Assembly (NCBI RefSeq): GCF_022829465.1
Contig: NZ_JAKSXZ010000110.1
Coordinates: 248,001 to 312,000 of the forward strand
DNA from: Methylobacterium sp. J-067
GTDB lineage: Bacteria > Pseudomonadota > Alphaproteobacteria > Rhizobiales > Beijerinckiaceae
Direction: 5' to 3'
Length of the DNA: 64,000 nt
Shown here: positions 54,151-61,286 of the stretch, one piece after another
How the letters are laid out: the number at the start of each line of letters is the position of its first letter
Numbering within the stretch: position 1 is the first letter of the stretch
The notes under the pieces: generated by a model
The model's input: only the letters and a program-made list of their open reading frames with translations
Database searches by the model: none
Told to the model about the DNA's origin: nothing
Program-made: the position numbers and the translations under genes

Positions 54151-54801
54151 ATGAACACCTACGCCATCGGCGATATTCATGGTTGCGTCGATGGCCTTCG
54201 TCTCGTCCTGGAGCGGATCGCGACGCATGCGGGCGAGGATCCGCACCGGATCGTCTTGCTCGGCGACTACGTCAACATCGGCCCGGATACGCGCAAGGTG
54301 CTCGATCTGCTGATTGACCGGCCCGCGGTCATGGCGCTGCGCGGGCACCATGACATGATGCTGCTGGCCGCCGCGCGGGGCGATGCGCGCTCCATCTGGA
54401 ACTTTGATTATCATGGCGGCGGCGCGACCCTGCGCAGCTTCGGGGTCGCGAAGGCCGCCGAGATCCCGGCTCTCTACATCGACTTCCTGCGGCAGAAGCT
54501 GCTGCGCTACGTCGAGGACACCGAGCGCGTCTTCGTCCACGCCTCCATCGACCCGGCGGTCGGGAACATGGAATATCAGGACGACACGATGCTGCTCGGC
54601 GCGCGGACGCCGCTCGCCCCCGCAGCCGATCTCGGTGCGCCGTACCTCGTCCACGGGCATTTCCCGCAGGCCGATGGGCTGCCGGAGATCCTGCCGCACC
54701 GCTGCAACCTCGACACGGACGGATGCCGCACGGGCGTGTTTACCTGCGGCATCTTCGACGAGTCCCAGCCTGATCCGGTGGATATCATCCAGGTGCGTTA
54801 G
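54151..54801 (+). CDS. Metallophosphoesterase, PP2A-like family with altered metal motifs
   Basis: The 216-aa protein has a calcineurin-like phosphoesterase fold. GDIHG (residues 7-11) is intact and LLGDYVNIGPD keeps the GD pair (38-39). However, the usual GDxVDRG reads GDYVNIG (Asn42 for Asp), and the usual GNHE/D reads GHHD (His66 for the metal-ligand Asn). VHASIDP and VHGHFP supply the later histidines. A protein or nucleotide phosphatase role is possible with changed metal use or specificity. GGATGGG precedes ATG 54151; a TTG at 54142 is an alternative. It sits between coiled-coil genes. Confidence 0.82.
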   Translation: MNTYAIGDIHGCVDGLRLVLERIATHAGEDPHRIVLLGDYVNIGPDTRKVLDLLIDRPAVMALRGHHDMMLLAAARGDARSIWNFDYHGGGATLRSFGVAKAAEIPALYIDFLRQKLLRYVEDTERVFVHASIDPAVGNMEYQDDTMLLGARTPLAPAADLGAPYLVHGHFPQADGLPEILPHRCNLDTDGCRTGVFTCGIFDESQPDPVDIIQVR

Positions 54802-55139
54802 CCCGGCTTACTTTTGCCGGGGATGCCGCGAAGACGATGGCTGAAGGTTGCAAATATGCAACAAGCAGAAAAACCTCTACTTTGGAGTGTTTTCACAGGC
54901 AATGCGCTCACGTGGAAATTGAGATCCGTCTGGCAAAATCCCGAATTGACTGGCGCCGGGGGCAGAAGTTAAGCGACGAGAACGGCTCGGTGGGCCGGCG
55001 CAACCTCGCGAAACGCCCCTCGGGCTGTTCACGGCGGGCGGTGCCGCTCTGGTCTTGATGCCTGTAAATCAATAGGGTCTCTCAACCGCGCGATACGAGG
55101 GGTGGCCGGGTTGTGGCTGAGCGCGGAGGAGATCGGGCA
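54802..55139. other. Intergenic region upstream of the large coiled-coil gene
   Basis: These 338 bases have no convincing gene. A 6-bp hairpin at 54802-54821 just past the phosphoesterase stop could be a weak terminator. A 5-bp repeat TTGCA/TGCAA is at 54848-54861. The stretch 54840-54900 is AT-rich and may carry the promoter of the large coiled-coil gene, whose ribosome site GGAGGAG lies at about 55125-55131. Confidence 0.5.
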
Positions 55140-56846
55140 ATGGCATGGATGCCGATCAAACGCCTGCTGGGGCAGGGATCGGGATCGTCGGATTCGTCGC
55201 GGAACTCGGACTCCGCGTGGCTGCCGGAACTGGAACTTGAGTCCCTGAGGCCGGAGCCGAAGCGCCAGCAGCATCCGCCGCAGCAGCGCCAGCCGCAGCA
55301 GCAGCAGCCGCGTCAGCAGCAGCCCACCCCGCCGCCGCCGCGCGAGCGCGACCCCGACGAGTATGAAGAGATGCGGCAGGCGCCGCGCGAGCAGCCGCGC
55401 CAGCAGCAGGAGGCGCCGGCGGCGCATCCCTACAGCGCGTTCGACGCCATCGGCCAGCGCAACGAGATGGTGCGCGTGCGCATCAGCCAGATGATGGAGC
55501 GGCTGGACGACCTGAAGACCCTTCAGGCGGATTTCGCGCAGATCCTCGAGCCCCTGGCCGGCGTCGCGGACGAGCTTCCGCAGGCGAAGATCAAGATCGC
55601 CGAACTCGAAGTCCTGCTCGCCCGCGAGCAGGAGCATATGCGCAACCTGCACCGCGAACTGAACGAGGTGAACGGCCGGGCCGCGTCCTCGTCCAACGAA
55701 CTCGCGGCGGTCTCGACGGAGTTGCAGCGCCTCGAAACGCAGTTGCGCGAGCGCGACGCTGAGAACGAGGAGTTGCGGGTGCGCGTCCGCGACCGGACGG
55801 TCGCGGTCGAGAACATGGAGCGCCAGCTTTTCGCGGAGACCGAGCAGGTCCGCGCGCTGACCGGCGAGAACAAGTCGCTGCGCATCGAGGCGCAGGCCGC
55901 CGACCAGGCGATGACCCGCGCCGAGCGCGAGTTGAACGACCTGGGCGAGCGCCTGTCCCTGAGCGAGCAGGACGCAAGGCGCCTTCAGGCCCTGGCCGGC
56001 GAGCAGGCGGTGCGCCTGTCCGAGGCCGAGGCGCGGGTGGTCGAGCTGACCCAGCAGATCGAGGTGCTGCGCCAGCGCGCCCGCGATCTTGAAACGCAGC
56101 TGAGCACCGAGATCGCCACGCGCGAGCGGGCCGAGGGCCAGTTCGAGACCGAGATGGCGGCGATCCGCGCCGACCGCGCGAACCTCGCCATGAAGCTGGA
56201 CGCGTCCCTCGGCCGGGCCGCGACGCTGGAACAGCTCCTCGCCCAGGTGCGCAGCCAGTTGCGCGAGCGGGAGGAGAACGCCCGCACCGCCGACCGGACG
56301 CTCAAGGAGCTTCAGATCGAGCGGACGACCCTCGACCGGCGCCTTGAAGGCTTGCAGGCCGAGCTTCAGCGGCAGACGGAGCGCGTCTCCGAGATCCAGC
56401 GCCTGCGGGCGGAGGCGGATAGCCGCGCCGACATGCTCACCAAGGCGCTGGCGGCCAAGGAAGCCGCCATGGATCAGTCGCAGACCCGCGTCGCCGCCCT
56501 GGCCGACCGGATGGAACAGCTGGGCCGTCGGCACGAGGCCGAGAAGGCTGAATTGCAGGCCGCCAACCGGCGTCTCGTCGAGGAGTTGCAGAACGAGCGC
56601 TCCGAGCGGGCCCTCGCGCAGGGCGCCCTCGACATCGCCCGCGAGACCCGCGCCTCGCTGCAGAAGCAGCATGAGGGTTTGAAGCGCGCCGTCCGCAACC
56701 TCCATGGGGTCGATCCGGCCACGCTGCTCGGGCTCTCGATGCCCGAGGCGCGGACCGAGCGCGCCGAGGAGAGCAATGTCACCCCGTTCGCGCCGCCGGA
56801 GCGCGAGGGACGTGACACGAAGCCCAATAACGACATGAATGCGTGA
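55140..56846 (+). CDS. Large filament-like coiled-coil protein
   Basis: The 568-aa protein has a short basic start (MAWMPIKRLLGQGSGSS), a Gln/Pro-rich low-complexity segment (residues about 40-95), and a nearly unbroken coiled coil from about 110 to 525. The coil is rich in Glu, Arg, Ala, Gln and Leu heptads (for example IKIAELEVLLAREQEHMRNL). A short tail ends SNVTPFAPPEREGRD. There is no membrane or enzyme segment. Crescentin-like or other intermediate-filament-like proteins of alphaproteobacteria have this plan, but coiled coils mislead similarity. ATG 55140 follows GGAGGAG. Its stop overlaps paralog D (GTGA), so both are made together. Confidence 0.78.
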   Translation: MAWMPIKRLLGQGSGSSDSSRNSDSAWLPELELESLRPEPKRQQHPPQQRQPQQQQPRQQQPTPPPPRERDPDEYEEMRQAPREQPRQQQEAPAAHPYSAFDAIGQRNEMVRVRISQMMERLDDLKTLQADFAQILEPLAGVADELPQAKIKIAELEVLLAREQEHMRNLHRELNEVNGRAASSSNELAAVSTELQRLETQLRERDAENEELRVRVRDRTVAVENMERQLFAETEQVRALTGENKSLRIEAQAADQAMTRAERELNDLGERLSLSEQDARRLQALAGEQAVRLSEAEARVVELTQQIEVLRQRARDLETQLSTEIATRERAEGQFETEMAAIRADRANLAMKLDASLGRAATLEQLLAQVRSQLREREENARTADRTLKELQIERTTLDRRLEGLQAELQRQTERVSEIQRLRAEADSRADMLTKALAAKEAAMDQSQTRVAALADRMEQLGRRHEAEKAELQAANRRLVEELQNERSERALAQGALDIARETRASLQKQHEGLKRAVRNLHGVDPATLLGLSMPEARTERAEESNVTPFAPPEREGRDTKPNNDMNA

Positions 56847-57346
56847 GTGAAGTCACCATGATGGAACAGGTTCGCATGCCCATCGAGGACGACGCCGATG
56901 CGGCGGCCTATGCCGCGCTCAAGGCTCATGCCGCTGCTGCCGCCGCCGCGGCCGAAGCCGTGCAGAACTTCGAGCCGGTACCGCTGCCGGGCAACGTCTC
57001 GTTCTTCCCGTCGCAGCCGCAGCCGAGCGAGGGCGGCCCCGTCCGCGACTTCAAGTCGGCCATCGACCTCATCAAGGAAGCGAGCGAGGCGATCCGCTTC
57101 TCCGAGGAGCGCGCCTCCGAGTTGGAGCAGCAGCTCCATCAGGTTTCCGGCCGCGCGGCCGAGCAGGTAAAGGCCCTCGAACTTCAGGTCGCCGCGCTGG
57201 AGCGCCGGCTGATCAAGTCCGAGGAGCGCGCCCGCGCCGCCGAGGTCCGCGCCAACGATGCAGAGACGTGGCTGTCGCGCCTGCACGACACGATCATCAC
57301 CAGCTTCCGCCGCCCGCTCCACCCCGGTGAGGGCGAGTCGCACTGA
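56843..57346 (+). CDS. Coiled-coil paralog D of an unrecognised four-member family
   Basis: This 167-aa protein begins at a GTG overlapping the large coiled-coil gene's stop; an ATG at 56858 is an alternative. An Ala-rich start (residues 18-40) is followed by DFKSAIDLIKEASEAIRFSE (the N-side helix, Phe70 in the Trp place), a shorter coil, and AETWLSRLHDTIITSF (WL at 143-144), the C-side motif. Translational coupling suggests it partners the 568-aa coiled-coil protein. Confidence 0.75.
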   Translation: MSEVTMMEQVRMPIEDDADAAAYAALKAHAAAAAAAAEAVQNFEPVPLPGNVSFFPSQPQPSEGGPVRDFKSAIDLIKEASEAIRFSEERASELEQQLHQVSGRAAEQVKALELQVAALERRLIKSEERARAAEVRANDAETWLSRLHDTIITSFRRPLHPGEGESH

Positions 57347-57528
57347 GGTTCATCCGCGCGCAGGTCGTGGCGGGTCCGGCGCCGGGGGGCGCCGTGAAGG
57401 TATCCGTTCGGGCACCCTACGGTCTCTGAGCCGCGCGGTGGCCCTGTCGGAATCATGCTGAGGGGACCGGCCGTCTCGGCGCCCGGCCTCACCGTGAGCG
57501 GCGTTGCGATCTGGAACGGGGCGGAGCG

Positions 57529-58011
57529 ATGGCTGAGGGCAACCGGGTGGTCGAGACGCGGGACAGGACGCTGGATACCGCGCCGCTCATGATGACGCCG
57601 ACCATGCGTAAGGAATTGAAGGCGCTCAGCCCGATCGAGCGCGGCGGCGAGATCGCCAAATCGGGCTCCGACCTGCCAAAGCCGATCAAGCGGTTCGGCC
57701 AGGAGGAATGGGCGGCCGTCTGCGAACGCATCCAGGATGCGGCGGAGTACATCCAGGAGATCGAGGCGAGCCGGCATCAGCAGGAGATGCAGGCCCAGAA
57801 GATCTTTGCGAACATGCAGGACGAGATCGCCGCCGCCAATGCCCGCGCCCTGGCGGCCGAGCGGATGCTGCAGGACGTGCAGCACCGGGCGACCAATGTG
57901 GTGAAGACCCTCGAAGACAAGCTTCAGGCGGCCGAAGACCGCGCCCGCGAAGCCGAGGATTGGCTCAACCGCATCTCCGAGGCGGTGCGCTCTAATCTGA
58001 ACTTCCCGTAG
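57529..58011 (+). CDS. Coiled-coil paralog E of an unrecognised four-member family
   Basis: The 160-aa protein starts at ATG 57529 with GGAG upstream. Residues 1-55 carry no known domain. EWAAVCERIQDAAEYIQEIE (Trp61) is the N-side motif. A coil (IFANMQDEIAAANARALAAE) leads to AEDWLNRISEAVRSNLNF (WL at 145-146). It is 182 bases after paralog D, so it may have its own promoter. It converges on the GT21 gene. Confidence 0.75.
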   Translation: MAEGNRVVETRDRTLDTAPLMMTPTMRKELKALSPIERGGEIAKSGSDLPKPIKRFGQEEWAAVCERIQDAAEYIQEIEASRHQQEMQAQKIFANMQDEIAAANARALAAERMLQDVQHRATNVVKTLEDKLQAAEDRAREAEDWLNRISEAVRSNLNFP

Positions 58012-58021
58012 GCCGCGCGCC

Positions 58022-59164
58022 TCAGGCGGTCCGGATCCGCCCGGGCTTCGTCTCGATGGCCATCGCATTGCCGCGCCAGACGACGCAGCTGCGCATCCAG
58101 GCGCGTGTCCAGACGAAGGGAATGAGCAGGTCGCGGGCGATGAAAGCCGCAATCAGGGCGGGCGAGCGCAACCACCCGGCCCGGATGGCAAGGGCGTATT
58201 CGCCGGCATAAATCAGGGCGACCAGTGCGCCGAGGCCGAGGGAAGCCTCCGCCGAATGGGCGTAGAGCGCGGCCAGCAGGCAGGGGACGAGCATCCCGCT
58301 GGCGATCTCCGGGGCGAAGAACAGCGGGAACGTCACCCGGCGCAAACGCGCCCAGCGGATCTGGCGGGACCAGATCTCGGCGAAGCTCCGCTGGCCCAGG
58401 GGCTGCGAGAACGGCGCCGCGACAAGGTTCACCCGCCGTCCGGCCGCCCGCACGATCTTCGTGGCGGCGGCGTCCTCCGCGATCTCGGCGGCGAGGGCGC
58501 GTATGCCGCCGACACCATCGAGGAAGGGGCGGTGCCAGAGCATGCTCTTGCCTTGGGCGAAGCCGAGGCCCACCGCTTCGCCGGCATATTGCCAGCGCGC
58601 CTGAAGGGTGTTCAGGAAGGCGCATTCCACCAGGGCCCAGAACCCGTCCGGCCGGGCGCCGATGGGGGTCGCGCAGACGAGGCCGGTGTTCGGCCGCCAC
58701 GCGGCCTGAAGGGTCTGAAGGTAGTCGGGCGGCATCATCACGTTGGAATCGGCCAGCACGATCCAATCGTGCTCGGCCGCGTCCCAGCCGCGCACGCAAT
58801 TGTTGAGCTTGGGATTGTCGCTAACCCGCTCCTCGCCGACGATGATCCGCGAGCGGATCCGCGGATGCCGGGCCATCAGCCGCCGCACCAGGGGCAGGAC
58901 GGGATCGCCTGCGTCGGCGACGCAGAAAATCAGTTCGTAGTCGCGGTAGGCGAGGCGGAAGCCGCTCTCCAGCGTCTCTTCGCTGAACCGCTCCAGCCCG
59001 CAGACCGGGCGGATCAGGGACACCGCCGCACCGTCGGGGAAGGTCGAGCGGGGCATGTGACGCCTGAGGCGGAAGCCGGCCAGGGCGAGGCTCACGAGGT
59101 TCACCAGAGCCATCGCGAGGCAGGCCGTTAGCGCAAGAAAGACGCCGTCCAGCGCGCTGATCAT
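58022..59164 (-). CDS. GT21-type glycosyltransferase (ceramide glucosyltransferase / HpnI-like)
   Basis: The 380-aa membrane enzyme has an N-terminal helix, a GT-A domain, and three C-terminal helices. VSLIRPVCGLE starts the fold. ELIFCVADAGDP is the D1 segment, WIVLADSNVMM the metal-binding D2, AEDAAATK the D3, and WSRQIRWARLRR the product-site (Q/R)xxRW. This pattern fits ceramide glucosyltransferases and the hopanoid enzyme HpnI. Hopanoid partner genes (hpnJ, hpnK) are not nearby, so sphingolipid or hopanoid substrate is open. Confidence 0.85.
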   Translation of the reverse strand: MISALDGVFLALTACLAMALVNLVSLALAGFRLRRHMPRSTFPDGAAVSLIRPVCGLERFSEETLESGFRLAYRDYELIFCVADAGDPVLPLVRRLMARHPRIRSRIIVGEERVSDNPKLNNCVRGWDAAEHDWIVLADSNVMMPPDYLQTLQAAWRPNTGLVCATPIGARPDGFWALVECAFLNTLQARWQYAGEAVGLGFAQGKSMLWHRPFLDGVGGIRALAAEIAEDAAATKIVRAAGRRVNLVAAPFSQPLGQRSFAEIWSRQIRWARLRRVTFPLFFAPEIASGMLVPCLLAALYAHSAEASLGLGALVALIYAGEYALAIRAGWLRSPALIAAFIARDLLIPFVWTRAWMRSCVVWRGNAMAIETKPGRIRTA

Positions 59165-59307
59165 GCGGGAAAGCCGTCGGGCGCCGAGCCGGGCGCGTCG
59201 TGGGAGCGCACCTGCGCCCGTGGCGTCCGGCTAACAGCCGCAGCATATCAGTTGTGTGACGCGGTGCAGCTCCCTCCGGCGTCCCCCTACGGCACGTTGC
59301 GAGAGGC

Positions 59308-60216
59308 ATGCGACCCCCCATCTGCTTCCATCGGGCCTACGAAGCCCCGCTTCCGGAAGGCCACCGGTTTCCCATGCGCAAATATGGGCTCCTCGCGGAG
59401 GCGCTGAAGGCGCGCGGGCTCGTGCCCGATGGGTTCGTCGAGCCCGAACCGGCGAGTGCGGCCATGCTCGAACGGGCGCACGACCCGGCCTATGTCGCGT
59501 CCATCCTCGCCTGCGACGTGCCGAAAGCCATCGAGCGGGAGATCGGTCTGCCGGTGAGCGAGGCGCTGGTCCGCCGCTCGCGGGCAAGTGTCGGCGGCAC
59601 GGTGCTGGCGGGCCGGCTGGCGCTCCAGCATGGGTTCGCGGGGAGCGCGGCCGGTGGAAGTCACCATGCCCGGCGGGCGCAGGGGGCGGGCTTCTGCGTC
59701 CTGAACGACGTGGCCGTGGCGGCGCTCACCCTGCGGGAGGAGGGCCTGATCGGCCGGGCGATGGTGGTCGATCTCGACGTCCACCAGGGCGACGGCACCG
59801 CCGATTGCCTGAGCCGCGAGCCCGACCTTTTCACCCTGTCGATCCATTGCGAGCGGAACTACCCGTCGCAGAAGATCCCGGGCGATCTGGATATCGGCCT
59901 GCCCGATGGGCTGGACGATGCCGCGTATCTCGCTGTGCTGGACGCACGCCTGCCGCCGCTGCTTGATGCGTTTCAACCGGACATCGTCTTCTACAATGCC
60001 GGGGTGGACCCGCACCGGGACGACAGACTCGGCCGACTGAACCTGTCGAACGAGGGATTGCGGGAACGCGACTGCTTCGTGGTCCGGGCGGCCCGGGTGA
60101 GGGGTATCCCCATCGTGGGGGTGATCGGCGGCGGCTACTCGACCGATGTCGAGGCCCTGGCCGGACGGCACGCCATGGTCTTCGAAGCGCTGGCGGCCGA
60201 GGCGGAACTGGGCTGA
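59308..60216 (+). CDS. Histone-deacetylase-family (acetylpolyamine or acyl-Lys) deacetylase
   Basis: The 302-aa protein is an arginase/deacetylase-fold Zn hydrolase of the bacterial HDAC branch. GGSHHARR holds the active-site His pair (119-120), VVDLDVHQGDGTA the zinc Asp157 and His159, and YNAGVDPHRDDRLGRL the third ligand Asp. VIGGGYSTD carries the substrate-side Tyr. The natural substrate is unknown. A GAGAGG site precedes the ATG. It is divergent from the GT21 gene. Confidence 0.9.
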   Translation: MRPPICFHRAYEAPLPEGHRFPMRKYGLLAEALKARGLVPDGFVEPEPASAAMLERAHDPAYVASILACDVPKAIEREIGLPVSEALVRRSRASVGGTVLAGRLALQHGFAGSAAGGSHHARRAQGAGFCVLNDVAVAALTLREEGLIGRAMVVDLDVHQGDGTADCLSREPDLFTLSIHCERNYPSQKIPGDLDIGLPDGLDDAAYLAVLDARLPPLLDAFQPDIVFYNAGVDPHRDDRLGRLNLSNEGLRERDCFVVRAARVRGIPIVGVIGGGYSTDVEALAGRHAMVFEALAAEAELG

Positions 60217-60365
60217 GGCTTCCCGGCCACGTCGCTTGTGCAATGCGGTGAAATCGTTTCGTCGTAAGGTTTTGAGAAGGTGCGGACCCGAGGATCACGG
60301 TAACGACGCCCGGTGCCGATGGACGGCCCGGGTGCGATCAACCGGGGCGCCGTCGAGGTTCGACC

Positions 60366-60533
60366 ATGTTCGCGCGGAGCTGGGAAGCGATCAAGGCGAC
60401 ACTCGCGGTCGCGGCGCTGATCGCGGCCGCCCTGATCTCGGCGGACAAGCTCGACCGACAGAAAGCGTCGCCCGCGCGGGACGCCGCCCTGGTCGAGCCC
60501 ATCGTGACGGGGGCGATCCCGCCCGCGCGCTGA
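60366..60533 (+). CDS. Small single-helix membrane protein
   Basis: The 55-aa product has one membrane helix (TLAVAALIAAALISADKL) and a short polar tail ending VTGAIPPAR. GAGG lies 9 bases before ATG 60366. It ends directly beside the convergent secreted-protein gene. I do not recognise a family. Confidence 0.55.
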   Translation: MFARSWEAIKATLAVAALIAAALISADKLDRQKASPARDAALVEPIVTGAIPPAR

Positions 60534-60983
60534 TCAGCCCGGCGGGATGCGGCCGACCGAGCAGAGGGTCCGCATGGTGCTGCTCGTCGGGTCGGCGTAG
60601 CAGCTCGCGGACCAGCCGTTCTGCTGGATGAAGGATTTGCGCCCGTCCGAGACGGCGGTGCGGTAGGCCTTCGCGATGATCGGCTCCACCGTCGAGGCCG
60701 ATTCCCCGGTCAGGATTTCGGACGCCGTCGAGAGTTCGCGGAAGAACGTGGCCGAGGGCTGCGGCTCGGCCGAGATCGCCTGAACGATGGGCTCGGCCCG
60801 GCAGGTCACGTCGAACCGGTTCGGCCCCGGCAGGCGGATGTCGATGCTCGGGCCGGAGCGCTTGCCGACCTTGCCGCCGATCGCGCCCGCGATCTGTCGG
60901 GTGAGGTCGTCGCACTCGTCGGCATGGGCCGCGAGAGGCGCCAGGGCGAGGCAGGCGGCGAGGAGGATGGGCAGGCGCGGCAT
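60534..60983 (-). CDS. Secreted hypothetical protein
   Basis: The 149-aa protein has a signal peptide (PILLAACLALAPLAAHADE). The mature part starts CDDLTRQIAGAIGGKVG and holds Cys residues at CDDL, VTCRAEP, ASCYADP and TLCSVGR, so two disulfides are likely. Function is unknown. The frame is open to 61079, but ATG 60983 begins the signal peptide. Confidence 0.65.
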   Translation of the reverse strand: MPRLPILLAACLALAPLAAHADECDDLTRQIAGAIGGKVGKRSGPSIDIRLPGPNRFDVTCRAEPIVQAISAEPQPSATFFRELSTASEILTGESASTVEPIIAKAYRTAVSDGRKSFIQQNGWSASCYADPTSSTMRTLCSVGRIPPG

Positions 60984-61107
60984 GAGGTGTTGGTCCCTTC
61001 GATCTGGCGCATTAAACAGGGGCTGTCGGTGGCTCGCGGCAGCCGCCAGGCCCTTGAAACGATGGGGTTCTTTTGCCAAATCACCCCTCCCGCCACAGGA
61101 GTGATAT

Positions 61108-61284
61108 ATGGCCGAGCAGACTACCGAACAGACGTATTATGGGCTCACCCTCGCGCAGCACCGCGAGCGCATCAAGAAGCTGGGGGCCGAGAAAGGTCTC
61201 AAGGGCGAGCATCTCGAGCGGATCACCGCGAAGGCCCTCGCAATGCTCCCGACGATCCGCTTGGACGAGTCGGCCCAGCGTTGA
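61108..61284 (+). CDS. Small conserved-looking protein, unknown
   Basis: The 58-aa protein begins MAEQTTEQTYYGLTLAQHRE and continues RIKKLGAEKGLKGEHLERIT, a helical, charged pattern with no known domain. AGGAG lies 6 bases before ATG 61108. It ends 2 bases from the convergent dnaE2 stop. Confidence 0.6.
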   Translation: MAEQTTEQTYYGLTLAQHRERIKKLGAEKGLKGEHLERITAKALAMLPTIRLDESAQR

Positions 61285-61286
61285 TG

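Noticed and set aside
55260-55430. Short tandem repeat (CAG-rich) in the large coiled-coil gene as a phase-variable tract
   Set aside because: The CAG/CCG codons encode a Gln/Pro-rich linker and are irregular, so no uniform repeat unit exists for slippage.
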